Positions 54,299-63,237 of a stretch of 64,000 nucleotides of DNA are shown in pieces. The position numbers were made by a program, and so were the translations under genes. Position 1 is the stretch's first letter; each line of letters begins with the position of its first letter. The notes beneath the pieces are model-generated. The model was not told where the DNA came from, did not search any database, and saw only the letters and a program-made list of their open reading frames with translations. Source of the DNA: a bacterium (lineage in GTDB: Bacteria; Myxococcota_A; Bradymonadia; Bradymonadales; Bradymonadaceae); the NCBI GenBank assembly GCA_030427705.1, contig JAUIBR010000013.1:62001-126000 (forward strand), written 5' to 3'.

Positions 54299-55045
54299 CT
54301 ACTCGCGAGGCGCTTCTGGAACGCTCATGAAAAGCGCACGGAGGGGATCGGCTTCGTCACCATAGATATAGGCGGGTCCAAGCCCAATGGGTTGGTCCAT
54401 CGAGGATCCCAAGCCACCGCCGGCATCGAACCCACGCCAGTTTCGGGCCATCTCGCTGGCTTGTGCGGCCTCCCACTGGGCCTGCAGAACCAGCAATTGT
54501 TCCAAGCTTTCAGGCAGTCGATCTTCGAACGCGTACAGAACCTTACCGGCAACCTCCGCATCGTGAACGGCGCGGTGCGCCTCTTCGAGCGGGATTCCGA
54601 GCAATTTCGAGATGGTGCTGAGGTTCTTGCGAGGCGAGTTCTTGAAGAACTGGCGAGCGAAGATAAGTGGGTCGAGGGTTGGCGCGTCCTCGGGCCATTC
54701 CAGTCCGCAGCGTTCCAGCTCAGCACGAACGAAACCGCGGTCGAACGATAGGTTGTAGGCAACCAAACCAACACCTTGAATCCGTTCATAAATCTCGTTC
54801 GCGAGCTCCGCAAACTTCGGTTTACCAGCCACGTCATCGTCTTTGATGCCCGTAACTTTGGTGGCGTCTTCCGGAATCGGCCGCTCAGGATCGATGAGCC
54901 GCCCATAACTTTCGATGATTTCGCCCTTCTCGAACCGGATAATGCCGATCTCCATGATCCGGTCTTCTGCCGAATCAAGGCCCGTGGTCTCAACGTCAAT
55001 CACCGCCAGGGGCAGGTCTTTCCAAAGTTCGGGCCAATCGTTCAT
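54299..55045 (-). CDS. DnaQ-like DEDDh 3'-5' exonuclease
   Basis: 248 residues from the ATG at 55045, chosen because AAGGA lies 6 nt upstream; upstream in-frame ATGs give a poor extension. DEDDh motifs: Asp17 and Glu19 in AVIDVETTG, the Asp of AYNLSFDRGF, and the final His/Asp in HRAVHDAE; all intact. It should remove nucleotides from 3' ends of DNA, as in polymerase III epsilon or related repair exonucleases. It is a free-standing protein rather than a polymerase domain. The tail after residue 190 is Gly-rich and unfamiliar. It is followed by a possible terminator. Confidence 0.9.
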   Translation of the reverse strand: MNDWPELWKDLPLAVIDVETTGLDSAEDRIMEIGIIRFEKGEIIESYGRLIDPERPIPEDATKVTGIKDDDVAGKPKFAELANEIYERIQGVGLVAYNLSFDRGFVRAELERCGLEWPEDAPTLDPLIFARQFFKNSPRKNLSTISKLLGIPLEEAHRAVHDAEVAGKVLYAFEDRLPESLEQLLVLQAQWEAAQASEMARNWRGFDAGGGLGSSMDQPIGLGPAYIYGDEADPLRALFMSVPEAPRE

Positions 55046-55378
55046 CGTGAATCCTTCGCGTAACATCCGGTGTTGGCGCATGCTGCCATGTCGCATGCTT
55101 GAATTGCAAGAGGGTTGCAGCGGCTACCAGCTCAGCATCAGGGTTTCATTTGTGATCCACTTCTGTGGGTGTAGAACGGTCCACAGACGGCGCAGACGAA
55201 ACACAGACGTGCACAGACTTTTTTTCAACAGGGCATCAGCCAAGTCACAATTCTAGAGTTGTGAGGTGTTGAATGCTGTCGCAAAAGGAAACTTCTGTGT
55301 GTTTCTGTGAACCGTCTGTGCTGTCTGTGGATTTGGGGTCTCCCACTCGTTCCGAACCACCAGGCCGAGTGGCCGGGA
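55046..55378. other. 333-bp intergenic region upstream of the DnaQ-like gene
   Basis: Holds palindromic element C (55181-55330) and otherwise no gene. The 135 nt next to the exonuclease start should contain its promoter; I see no clear -35/-10. Confidence 0.5.
55181..55330. repeat. 150-bp quasi-palindromic intergenic element C (CACAGACG microrepeats)
   Basis: The element reads almost the same on both strands over its whole length, with no spacer. The centre is TCACAATTCTAGAGTTGTGA (55245-55264). The left arm has CACAGAC at 55182, 55202 and 55212; the right arm has the complementary GTCTGTG/TCTGTG words. It would form a hairpin with roughly 75-nt imperfect arms if transcribed or extruded. Confidence 0.75.
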
Positions 55379-56761
55379 TCAGTCGGCGAGGTCGCGGATC
55401 AGCCGACCTAGAAAGACCTCGATCTTGGCCATCTGTTTCCAGTTCAGCTTTTCGATTCGGTCGTCGGCGCTGTGGTAGCCAGGGTGGATTCCGGTCGAAA
55501 ATCCAATGCTGCCAAATCCTGCCTCGGCGAAGGCGATATGATCGCTGCCGGATGCATATAGTGGGTGGGCATCCAATGCCATTCCTGAACCCGAAGCAGC
55601 GCTGGTGGCAGCTTTGTTGGCGGTCCATGATTCCAAGCCAAATGCGCGCAGGCCGTCGTCATCGAGTCGCCCTGCCATGTCGAGGTTGATAAACACGCCG
55701 CGGCCGTAGGTCTCGTCGATGAAGCGCGCGGCACGCCGGGCACCGACGTACCCAAGCTCTTCGCCTGTCAGCGCCACGAAGATGACCGTGCGTTTCAAAC
55801 GCCCTTTCTGGTTTGCGACTCGCCGGGCAACGGCGAGCATCACGGCGACGCCGGACGCATTGTCGTCTGCGCCCTGATAGCCAGGAATCGCAGCTTCCCC
55901 CAATCCGTCGAAGTGGGCACCAAAGACGATGGGCGGTTTGTCGGACGAACCTCTCACCATGCCCGCGATGCTGGCGGTGTCGACATCATCGCGGTCGACA
56001 TCGATCTCCAACGCGACCTTGGTTTTTACTGCCAGATGCTGCCATTTGCCGCCATCTACTTCCGTCTGAAGCTTAGCCAAGTCGGCGGCGAAACCCGTCG
56101 CAAACGCTTTGGCGGTAAGGCGAACGACGCCAATGCCCTCCAACGGAAAAGCCGGAACCGTCCGTGGAAGTTCATCCGCGCGTTGCGTGTCCGAATCCCC
56201 ATGAGCCCGTGGGTCGTTCACTAAAATCATGGCCTTGGCACCTTTTGACAGTGCCACTGCCGCCTTGGATTGTGAGGACAACAGATGCTTCGACGACAGC
56301 CGTTCTTCCTGGCCTTCGGGGCATCCCGTCATCGCAATCACGATACGTCCACGCACGTCTGCACCCTGGTAGTCATCCCAAGCCGAATCGCTGAGCCCAT
56401 AACCCACGAACACAGGGACGCCCTCGACATCGACGTCGTCCGAGAACCCGGAGACCCCGAACTCCACGTCTGGCGCGGCGACGTGTGTTCCTATCGTGAG
56501 TGACGTATCGAATTCGACCGCGTTGACGAGCTCAGTCTCGATCTCGAAACCGTCGTCGCCCGCGGGCTCCAATCCAATCGCTTTCATCTGGGATTCGATG
56601 TAGTCCGCGGCACGATTGGCACCCTTGGTACCCGCAAGCCGGCCTTGCGTTTCAGGCGCCACGATCGCGCGGACATGCCGCATCAGCTCACCGCTTCCGG
56701 CGATAGCTGACTGCGGAGCTAAAAAGAGAAAAACAAAAAATGCCGCGAAGGGCCAACGCAT
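55379..56761 (-). CDS. Secreted M28 family aminopeptidase
   Basis: 460 residues from the ATG at 56761, which overlaps the trpS stop (TGATG). Signal peptide MRWPFAAFFVFLFLAPQSAIA. Residues ~110-240 resemble a PA insert domain (GVPVFVGYGLSDSAWDDYQG). The M28 zinc site is complete: His in GAHFDGLG, Asp in GADDNASG, Glu-Glu in GEELGYVGA, Asp in FINLDMAGR and His in GYHSADD. It should cleave N-terminal residues from peptides outside the cytoplasm, in line with nutrient scavenging or predation. It is probably co-transcribed after trpS. A palindromic element lies downstream. Confidence 0.93.
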   Translation of the reverse strand: MRWPFAAFFVFLFLAPQSAIAGSGELMRHVRAIVAPETQGRLAGTKGANRAADYIESQMKAIGLEPAGDDGFEIETELVNAVEFDTSLTIGTHVAAPDVEFGVSGFSDDVDVEGVPVFVGYGLSDSAWDDYQGADVRGRIVIAMTGCPEGQEERLSSKHLLSSQSKAAVALSKGAKAMILVNDPRAHGDSDTQRADELPRTVPAFPLEGIGVVRLTAKAFATGFAADLAKLQTEVDGGKWQHLAVKTKVALEIDVDRDDVDTASIAGMVRGSSDKPPIVFGAHFDGLGEAAIPGYQGADDNASGVAVMLAVARRVANQKGRLKRTVIFVALTGEELGYVGARRAARFIDETYGRGVFINLDMAGRLDDDGLRAFGLESWTANKAATSAASGSGMALDAHPLYASGSDHIAFAEAGFGSIGFSTGIHPGYHSADDRIEKLNWKQMAKIEVFLGRLIRDLAD

Positions 56762-57744
56762 CACTTGCCACCCAGACCGGTGGCTGAGCGAACTCGCTCC
56801 ATCACATCTTCAACAATGGGACGTACCTTTTTTGCGCCTTCATCAAGTACGCCTTCCAGATAGTCCTCGTCGTCTTTGATCTCGTTGAACCGCTCGCGAT
56901 ATGGCGCGAAATACGCGTCCATCTTCTCGAAGAGTTCTTGCTTCGCGTGGCCATAACCGTAGTTGCCCGCGCGGTACTTTGCGGCGAGCTCCGCCTGCTC
57001 GTCCTCGGTGGCAAAGAGCTTGTACAGCGCAAACACATTGTCGTTATCCGGATCCTTCGGATCTTCCAACTCTTTGGAATCGGTCACGATCTTCATGCAC
57101 TGCTTGCGCAGCTTTTTCGAGGTCGTCAGGGGTTCAATGATGTTGTTGTACGACTTCGACATCTTTCGGCCGTCGACGCCAGGCACCGTGGCGACTTCCT
57201 TGCGGACCATCGCTTCAGGCAGCTTCAAAAGCTCTTCGCCGTAGATGTAGTTGAACTTTTGCGCCATATCGCGCGTCATCTCGAGGTGCTGAACCTGGTC
57301 TGCACCAACCGGCACGACGTCGCTGTCATAGATGAGAATGTCGGCAGCCATCAGGACCGGATACGCGAAGATGCCATGATTAATCTCCTTATGTTCGCCA
57401 CGGTCCTTGGCCGCCTTGTACGCGTGCGCTCGCTCCAACATCCCCATATTTGTCACGCAGCTAAGAATCCAAGCGAGCTCAGTAACCTCCGGCACATCCG
57501 ACTGGCGGAAGAATGCTGCTCGCGCGGGATCCAAGCCAAAAGCCAGGAAATACGCGGTGATCAAATGAGTGGAGTCTCGCATTGCCTTGGCGTTTTTGAC
57601 GGACGTCAGGGCGTGATACTCGGCCACAAAATACATGGCGTCGTACTCTTCCTGCAGGTCAATCGCAGGGCGGATCATGCCCAAATAATTGCCCAAATGC
57701 GGGATTCCGGTCGACTTGATACCGGACAAGCTTCGCTTGCGCAT
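56761..57744 (-). CDS. trpS: Tryptophanyl-tRNA synthetase
   Basis: 327 residues from the ATG at 57744 (GAGA 6 nt upstream; an earlier in-frame ATG at 57756 lacks a ribosome site). Class I enzyme charging tRNA-Trp in the cytoplasm. HIGH-type motif TGIPHLGNYLG near the N-terminus and KMSKS as GRKMSKSYNN (residues ~190-200); tryptophan-binding segments YPVLMAADILIYDSDVVPVG and DQVQHLEMTRDMA are seen. Length and residues are normal. The M28 peptidase start overlaps its stop, so the two are coupled, an unusual pairing with no evident functional link. Confidence 0.96.
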   Translation of the reverse strand: MRKRSLSGIKSTGIPHLGNYLGMIRPAIDLQEEYDAMYFVAEYHALTSVKNAKAMRDSTHLITAYFLAFGLDPARAAFFRQSDVPEVTELAWILSCVTNMGMLERAHAYKAAKDRGEHKEINHGIFAYPVLMAADILIYDSDVVPVGADQVQHLEMTRDMAQKFNYIYGEELLKLPEAMVRKEVATVPGVDGRKMSKSYNNIIEPLTTSKKLRKQCMKIVTDSKELEDPKDPDNDNVFALYKLFATEDEQAELAAKYRAGNYGYGHAKQELFEKMDAYFAPYRERFNEIKDDEDYLEGVLDEGAKKVRPIVEDVMERVRSATGLGGK

Positions 57745-57832
57745 GACTAATCTCATTGAAAAGGGATGAGGCGCAAACCGCCACAGAGGCGGGTCGAAAT
57801 TCGTAACATGCCCTTAGCTACTGGCCAAGCGA

Positions 57833-58270
57833 CTAGTTACAGATATCGACCTTGAAGTCACCTTCAACCGCGCTGTCTGCACCTTGGGCGTCGATCGTGC
57901 CCTCGATGCGCTCAACCGTCTCGTCCAATGACGTGATGGTGATGGTTCCTGCGGTGGCGGTATCGGACTCGATAACGTTTTCGACCACGCTGTTAAACGT
58001 GACGTTACCCGCCGCGTCGTAGGTGGTTTCTTCGGAAACGTTTGCCAACGCGATCTGAAGGTAGGTGGAAGGCACGTCTTCAGGCGAACACGAGAACCCC
58101 TCAACATCGCTCAAGAAGATCGTGTAGGAGCCGCCTTCGCGCTCGGCTGAGCCGGACACGATGTCGAATGTCGAGCCCAGGACGGTCCCAGAGACGGTGC
58201 CTGCGCTCTCTTCAAGGCAGCCAGCTGCGACGAGCGCAGTGCAAACGACCAGAATCTTTGCGAGTTTCAT
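57833..58270 (-). CDS. Small lipoprotein, hypothetical
   Basis: 145 residues from the ATG at 58270, which has GGA 6 nt upstream and gives MKLAKILVVCTALVAAGCLEE, a lipoprotein signal (lipobox AAGC). The mature part is beta-rich (TVLGSTFDIVSGSAEREGGSYTIFLSD) with one Cys pair (FSCSPED and the final DICN). No family recognised. It lies 62 nt after the M23/golvesin-like protein gene on the same strand and 88 nt before trpS. Confidence 0.7.
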   Translation of the reverse strand: MKLAKILVVCTALVAAGCLEESAGTVSGTVLGSTFDIVSGSAEREGGSYTIFLSDVEGFSCSPEDVPSTYLQIALANVSEETTYDAAGNVTFNSVVENVIESDTATAGTITITSLDETVERIEGTIDAQGADSAVEGDFKVDICN

Positions 58271-58332
58271 GACGGTCCAAAACCAAGAGTTGGCCGGCAA
58301 TATACGGAACACCTGCCGCAGGCGTAAAGGCG

Positions 58333-59712
58333 TTAGTTTCGGCGGCGGCGCAACACGATAACGCCCAGCAACAGTGCGACGATCGCGAATGGTGGCATCC
58401 GCGGTTCGTTGGTCACCGTCGCACAACAACCCGACGAAGTGCTGACTTCGCCGTCCCCATCGCCACCGTTTCCGTTGTTGGCGTTGTTGACGTTGTTGGC
58501 GTTATTAACGTTATTGACGTTGTTCGCGTTGTTGACGTTGTTTGCGCCCATATCCGGCGTGCCGCCCATGTCGTTGTTCGCCCCGTCCAAGCGGGTCAAG
58601 CGAATGGCATCGGCCGTGATGTGTTGGTCGCTCGCGCTATCGCCTGTGTTGTCGAACACGTCGACGTATTGAGCCACGTTGTTGTCCGCGACGAAATCGA
58701 ACTCGCCCAACACATGCCACCCATCAACCGCCGACTGGTCGACGATGAAGTCGGACTCGTCTGTGCCGTGCTTGACCGTGTAGGGCACGATTTTGGAGAC
58801 GGCCCGCGTCGAGACGACATTGAATTCCACGCGGTAGCGCCCAGCTTCCTCAAAGAACAAGCGCCAACGAGCCCAGTTGCTTGGTGTCGCGTTCTCGAAC
58901 CCGTTCGTCCAATGAAAGCGCGTGTCGTTGGCTTCGTCTGATGTTTCCTCGCGCCAGAATTGCGGATTCCCGTAGGCCGTAAAACACGGACCATAGTCAT
59001 CCACGATTCCGCCACCCGCAGGCACAACAGCACAAGGCATGACGGGCTGATCGATGAGCTCTTCGTAGCTTCGGACCAGCGACATATACGTCGGAACATA
59101 GACCGAAGCGCCGGCTTCCTGCGAGAATTGAAGGATGTCGTAATGCAGGTGGTAGGTCGTTGGCGTGCCGCCGAACTCATTTGAGACCAAGCCAATTCGA
59201 TCGCCGCGGCTAACACTCTGACCTTCGCTGACGGCGAGCGTCCCCGCATCTAGGTGCAGGTAGCGGTGACGCGTGCCGGATGCGGTCATCAAGTTGACTG
59301 AATACGAACCGATGCTGGTGATCTGACCATCCTCGGCTGCGACCGCCCAGTGGGTAACATCAGCACATGTTGAGGGGCGGATGTCTTGCCCCTGGTGGCC
59401 ATTTCCCGACGGGCAAAGCGGCATATCCCATTGCCGTGACTCACAGTAGTTGTCTTGCCACGGATAGCTGTAGTTACGCTCGTCACACTGTCCGCCGGAC
59501 GGCCCCTGACTGCCACCCACGCCCCAAACTTGGGAGTTCGGGTACGAAGGCGCAACTTCGATTGGGTAGCGCATTCCGGGTACATAAACGGTGTCATCGG
59601 CCCGACCGGTGCCACTTCCTGGCACAAGCTGACCTGGTGGGTCGTATGTGAACTGTGCGCTGGCAACGCTGGGGACTAACACCAGCAATAGCGCGAGGAT
59701 TGGCCATCTCAT
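58333..59712 (-). CDS. M23-like/golvesin-type protein with NNX linker and MYXO-CTERM-like anchor
   Basis: 459 residues, ATG at 59712 with AGGAGG 6 nt upstream. Signal peptide MRWPILALLLVLVPSVASAQ. Residues ~95-215 resemble an M23 peptidase: HQGQDIRPSTC (His/Asp ligands) and HLHYD, with YLHLD between. Residues ~260-375 resemble a golvesin/CBM-like beta-sandwich (GRYRVEFNVVSTRAVSKI, ITADAIRLTRLDG). Then a C-terminal NNX linker, a Cys pair (SSGCCATV), a membrane helix and RRRRN: a MYXO-CTERM-like sorting signal. It probably acts on peptidoglycan or surface polysaccharide while tethered. It overlaps the upstream lipoprotein gene by 4 nt (ATGA). Confidence 0.8.
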   Translation of the reverse strand: MRWPILALLLVLVPSVASAQFTYDPPGQLVPGSGTGRADDTVYVPGMRYPIEVAPSYPNSQVWGVGGSQGPSGGQCDERNYSYPWQDNYCESRQWDMPLCPSGNGHQGQDIRPSTCADVTHWAVAAEDGQITSIGSYSVNLMTASGTRHRYLHLDAGTLAVSEGQSVSRGDRIGLVSNEFGGTPTTYHLHYDILQFSQEAGASVYVPTYMSLVRSYEELIDQPVMPCAVVPAGGGIVDDYGPCFTAYGNPQFWREETSDEANDTRFHWTNGFENATPSNWARWRLFFEEAGRYRVEFNVVSTRAVSKIVPYTVKHGTDESDFIVDQSAVDGWHVLGEFDFVADNNVAQYVDVFDNTGDSASDQHITADAIRLTRLDGANNDMGGTPDMGANNVNNANNVNNVNNANNVNNANNGNGGDGDGEVSTSSGCCATVTNEPRMPPFAIVALLLGVIVLRRRRN

Positions 59713-60335
59713 TGCTGGCCTCCTGCACGTTGGAGCTTCTCAGCCAGTCCGGTCACAAACGCATCTTCGGTGCAGCGTTTGTCAGTGTCTGGCAGTTCAG
59801 CACATTCCACGTCGATCACGTAGGAAACCCCGAAATACGTGGTCGAGAGCGTTACGATGTGATGCGAGCGCGCGATGTGGAAATCGCCGGCCTTCGCTTT
59901 GACGTCGGGTCCAAAGGACGGATGACGGAACGCGGCTCGGTTGCCTTGAACATTGACGGTCAGCCCTTCGCCACGCAGGCGAGCGCTGTACCAGGTGTCC
60001 CCGACTGTCGCGAAGACATTGTTCAGCAACGCGGGTTCGTTCGGCAGCAAAACGGGCAGCGATGCACGGTCCAGCTTCGTCGCCGCTTCTTTGGGCAGCT
60101 CAACCGAAAGTGTCGGCCATGCATCCGCGGCAGCCCAATCGATCTGTTGTTCGACCGGTTGCCCTTCTTTCCATGCCTTCTTTTCGGCGACCTCGATCTT
60201 GTGGGCCTCCGACTTCGCCGGTGAATTGGCGGTTTCCAAGGCCTGCTGACGAGAATCTGCGTCGCTGTCAGGTGCTGTCATTTCATGACACCCGAACATC
60301 GCGACCGCCGCCAACGCTAGTCCCAATCGTCTCAT
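59709..60335 (-). CDS. Lipoprotein, hypothetical
   Basis: 208 residues; MRRLGLALAAVAMFGCHEM is a lipoprotein signal (lipobox MFGC). ATG at 60335 with AGGA 5 nt upstream. A charged helical linker (residues ~25-60) precedes a beta-rich domain with segments LSVELPKEAATKLDRASLPV and HHIVTLSTTYFGVSYVIDV, and one Cys pair near the end (ECAELPDTDKRC). No family recognised. Its stop overlaps the start of the M23/golvesin-like gene (ATGA), and it begins 7 nt after the next upstream lipoprotein gene, so the three form one operon. Confidence 0.7.
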   Translation of the reverse strand: MRRLGLALAAVAMFGCHEMTAPDSDADSRQQALETANSPAKSEAHKIEVAEKKAWKEGQPVEQQIDWAAADAWPTLSVELPKEAATKLDRASLPVLLPNEPALLNNVFATVGDTWYSARLRGEGLTVNVQGNRAAFRHPSFGPDVKAKAGDFHIARSHHIVTLSTTYFGVSYVIDVECAELPDTDKRCTEDAFVTGLAEKLQRAGGQQ

Positions 60336-60342
60336 CTTCGTC

Positions 60343-61263
60343 CTACTTGCTCAGCGCCTTAAACGCTTCTTTGTCCTGCGCTTCGACCAACCGGAAGAGT
60401 TCTTTCTCGAGCATATCTGCGGTGCCGTCGTTCATGCGCCGCATCCAAAATCCGGTCGCGACCCAAACCCGTTGACCCGGCTGAAGACCAGCCTCGGCAG
60501 GAATCCCGTTCATATTAGGGAATCGCTGATAGAATTTCATCAACTCGGTGTTTGGTCCACTTTCAGGCGCTGGATTCTCTTTCAGAGCTTCCTTGTACTG
60601 ATTCAACAGGTCTTCCTTTCCGACCTTATTGATGGCCGCTTTGATCTGCGCGTACTCAAGAATGGTGGGCCGAAACACCTGGTAAAGCGTCGCCTCATCA
60701 AGCCCAAGCACCTTTGCATCGCCAAGTTTGAAGAACTCGACCAGCGCCTGCACGCCTTCGGGATTGGTCACACCATCGGCACCGTAGACCGGCTTGCCGA
60801 GGACGGCCGAGAAGATCGTGTTCAGCTGCGCGTTCTTGCATTCATTGTCGCAAGCTTCTGGCATCGGCGTGACGTTTTCCGAGAGCGTGAGCAACACGCC
60901 ACGCATACGACCGACGCCCACCAGGACACCCTTGTTGATGTCGCGCGTCTTGCCTTCACCGGCATCGACCTTCAGCGGCCCCACAGGATTCGATTCCCCA
61001 CGGGGCGGCACGCCACGAACCAACGCCTGATGCAGGACATACGCCTTGAATTTGTCGTTGTCTTTGCCGGTGGCCAGCGACTCGATATCACTTTTGCCGA
61101 GCGTCGCAATATCGCTGCCAATGAGGACGTTCTTGGGCTCTTCTTTGACCTCTTGCCTGGCCGTTTGGGTCTCCGTATCCGCCTTCGGTTCCGCGTCTTT
61201 CTTCTTCGAATCGCAGCCGGCCACAACCAACAGCGAGATAATCAGCACGAGTGCCTTCTTCAT
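60343..61263 (-). CDS. Lipoprotein, hypothetical
   Basis: 306 residues from the ATG at 61263 (AGGAC upstream); MKKALVLIISLLVVAGCDSK, lipobox VAGC followed by Asp. An acidic/basic linker (residues ~22-50) precedes a mostly helical domain, with one Cys pair (EACDNECKN, residues ~145-150). Segments LIGSDIATLGKSDIESLATG and AFKALSK at the end are not familiar. It is likely co-transcribed with the lipoprotein downstream (7-nt gap) and the SDR upstream (11-nt gap). Confidence 0.7.
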   Translation of the reverse strand: MKKALVLIISLLVVAGCDSKKKDAEPKADTETQTARQEVKEEPKNVLIGSDIATLGKSDIESLATGKDNDKFKAYVLHQALVRGVPPRGESNPVGPLKVDAGEGKTRDINKGVLVGVGRMRGVLLTLSENVTPMPEACDNECKNAQLNTIFSAVLGKPVYGADGVTNPEGVQALVEFFKLGDAKVLGLDEATLYQVFRPTILEYAQIKAAINKVGKEDLLNQYKEALKENPAPESGPNTELMKFYQRFPNMNGIPAEAGLQPGQRVWVATGFWMRRMNDGTADMLEKELFRLVEAQDKEAFKALSK

Positions 61264-61274
61264 AATGTCCTCAA

Positions 61275-62093
61275 TCACACAAAAAGATCAGGGCAGAGCT
61301 CCTGGCTCGGGTCTACCGCGTAGTTTTCAAAGTTACTCACACCCTCTTCGCGAAGCACATCTTCATCAATGAAGAAATTGCCGGAACACGTCCGGCTGTC
61401 GCGATTCAGGATGACATAGGCCGCGTCGGCCACGATTCTTGGAGTGCGCGAACGCTTTGCGAGGTCGTCACCTCCTAAGAGGTTCTGGACCGCAGCGGTC
61501 GCGATTGTCGTTTGCGGCCAGAGCGCGTTGACGGCCACCCCTTCGTCCTTGAACTCTTCTGCCATTCCCAGCGCACACATGCTCATTCCAAATTTCGCCA
61601 TCGTGTAGGCGACGTGCGGCCCAAACCACTCTGGCCGCATATTCAACGGCGGCGATAGAGTCAGGATATGTGGGTTCTCTGCATTCAATAGGTGCGGCAG
61701 GCATAGCTTCGATGTCATGAACGTGCCGCGCGAATTGATGGCATGCATCAAATCGTAGCGTTTCATCGAAACATTCAGCGTGCCGCCGAGGTTGATGGCG
61801 CTGGCGTTGTTGATGCAAATGTCGATTCCGCCGAAGGTCTCCACCGCTTGGTCTACCGCGGCTTGCACGAGCGCTTCATCGCGAATATCGACCTTGATGG
61901 GCAACGCCTTTCCGCCAGCTGCTTCAATCTCTTCCGCAGCGGTAAAGATCGTCCCAGGCAGGTTGGGTTTTGGCTCCGTCGTTTTGGCAGCAATGACGAT
62001 GTTTGCGCCATCTTTTGCCGCACGCAGCGCGATCGCCTTGCCGATGCCGCGACTTGCCCCGGTGATGAATAGTGTTTTTCCGCTAAGGCTCAT
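61275..62093 (-). CDS. HSDL2-like short-chain dehydrogenase
   Basis: 272 residues, ATG at 62093 with GGAAGG upstream. NAD(P)-binding TGASRGIG (residues 11-18), NNAS (95-98), catalytic Ser147 region LTLSPPLN, and YxxxK as Tyr163/Lys167. The block GTIFTAAEEIEAAGGKALP and the end FFIDEDVLREEGVSNF closely match the dehydrogenase part of HSDL2 (hydroxysteroid dehydrogenase-like 2). The SCP2 domain of animal HSDL2 is absent. It should reduce or oxidise lipid-type substrates in the cytoplasm. It is first of an operon with three lipoprotein/MYXO-CTERM-like genes, possibly by chance. Confidence 0.93.
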   Translation of the reverse strand: MSLSGKTLFITGASRGIGKAIALRAAKDGANIVIAAKTTEPKPNLPGTIFTAAEEIEAAGGKALPIKVDIRDEALVQAAVDQAVETFGGIDICINNASAINLGGTLNVSMKRYDLMHAINSRGTFMTSKLCLPHLLNAENPHILTLSPPLNMRPEWFGPHVAYTMAKFGMSMCALGMAEEFKDEGVAVNALWPQTTIATAAVQNLLGGDDLAKRSRTPRIVADAAYVILNRDSRTCSGNFFIDEDVLREEGVSNFENYAVDPSQELCPDLFV

Positions 62094-62147
62094 GGACCTT
62101 CCGTTCGTGAAACGAGAGGACCACTTAAGTTCGGGGCTGTCCGTCTG

Positions 62148-63110
62148 TCAACGCCGCCGTCGCCATCCGAAGACGAATAGCACCGCCAACCATGGCAGCG
62201 TGGAGACGGGCGTGGCAGCGGTGCTTGAGCAGGCGGAGTCAGAATCTCCAGACTCACTGCTCGAATCGCCACCGTCACCACCTGTAGGATTTGGCACACT
62301 CACCAAACGTTCGCGGTCTGGTCCCGTGCCCGAACATGCAGAGGTATCGAATGTGCACGTGTCCGAACACTGCAGCTCGCCGCCGCTCCACCCCAGAGAG
62401 GTGCATGTGCGCTGGGCGAGGTCGGTGTCCTCGCATTCTTCTCCGGTGACGCGGATGCCATCACCACAGTTTGGTGCGGGTTCGCCAGTACACTGGCTGT
62501 AGTCGACCTTGCAGTTAGACAAGCAGGTAAGCGATCCGCCATCGAATCCGAGCGACTCGCAGGTCGTCCCACCAAAGTCCTCGCCGTCACATTGGTCGCC
62601 GAGCTCCACGATGCCATTTCCGCAATTGGAGCAGTTTGAGACGTCATATTGGCAGAGGGCATTGCATCCCAAACCACCGGTGGCGTAACCCTGAGACTCA
62701 CAGGTTTCCCCGCGCAGTTCATTGCCATCACACGCTTCATTGTCCGAGAGGATACCGTTGTTGCAGAGGTTCTGGTCTGCATAGCCCGGGTGCGTGGCCC
62801 GGAAGGATGGGTTGGGCATTCCAATGCGCCAGGTTCCGTTCGGATCCCCCATTTCTTCGCCGTTCGTGTAGCCGTCCCCGTCGGCGTCGAGATTCCACAT
62901 CTCTTCCCACTTCACGTCGCCGCCGCTCAGATGGCTGAGGACCTGCACCCCAAACGGATTGACGTAGCCGGTGTTTCCAGGCTCGTGGCATGTGTCGCAA
63001 TTGAATTGGGAAGCGTTCGGGATCTGTTGCACTCGGAACGACTTCGCCTGCGCATCGAAGGACACAAAGAGTACTGCTACCGCCGCAAGGGTGGCGATTC
63101 TCGTGATCAC
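62148..63110 (-). CDS. Temptin-like CxxCH protein with CGNG repeats and MYXO-CTERM-like anchor
   Basis: 320 residues from the GTG at 63110, chosen because GGAG lies 6 nt upstream and the product then begins with the signal VITRIATLAAVAVLFVSFDAQA. The N-terminal domain (about residues 25-100) resembles temptin: QIPNASQFNCDTCHEPG, then FGVQVLSHLSGGDVKWEEMW, DADGDGYTNGEEMGDPNGTW. CDTCH is also a possible heme c motif. Next are three CGNGI/CDG blocks as in myxobacterial secreted proteins (CDGNELRGETCESQGY). The C-terminus has a Ser-rich linker, Cys, a hydrophobic helix and RRRR: a MYXO-CTERM-like anchor. Whether it binds heme or Ca2+ (DADGDG) cannot be told from sequence. Confidence 0.75.
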   Translation of the reverse strand: MITRIATLAAVAVLFVSFDAQAKSFRVQQIPNASQFNCDTCHEPGNTGYVNPFGVQVLSHLSGGDVKWEEMWNLDADGDGYTNGEEMGDPNGTWRIGMPNPSFRATHPGYADQNLCNNGILSDNEACDGNELRGETCESQGYATGGLGCNALCQYDVSNCSNCGNGIVELGDQCDGEDFGGTTCESLGFDGGSLTCLSNCKVDYSQCTGEPAPNCGDGIRVTGEECEDTDLAQRTCTSLGWSGGELQCSDTCTFDTSACSGTGPDRERLVSVPNPTGGDGGDSSSESGDSDSACSSTAATPVSTLPWLAVLFVFGWRRRR

Positions 63111-63237
63111 GTCGGGCTCCGTTTTGGAATTAATCTGTCGGCAGTTTACCAAACGGATGAATCAATCTCGATTGCAAATTCGATATCTGCGAGGCAATCC
63201 GTTATCTTCCCCGCTCGAATTCGAATGTGAGTGAGAA

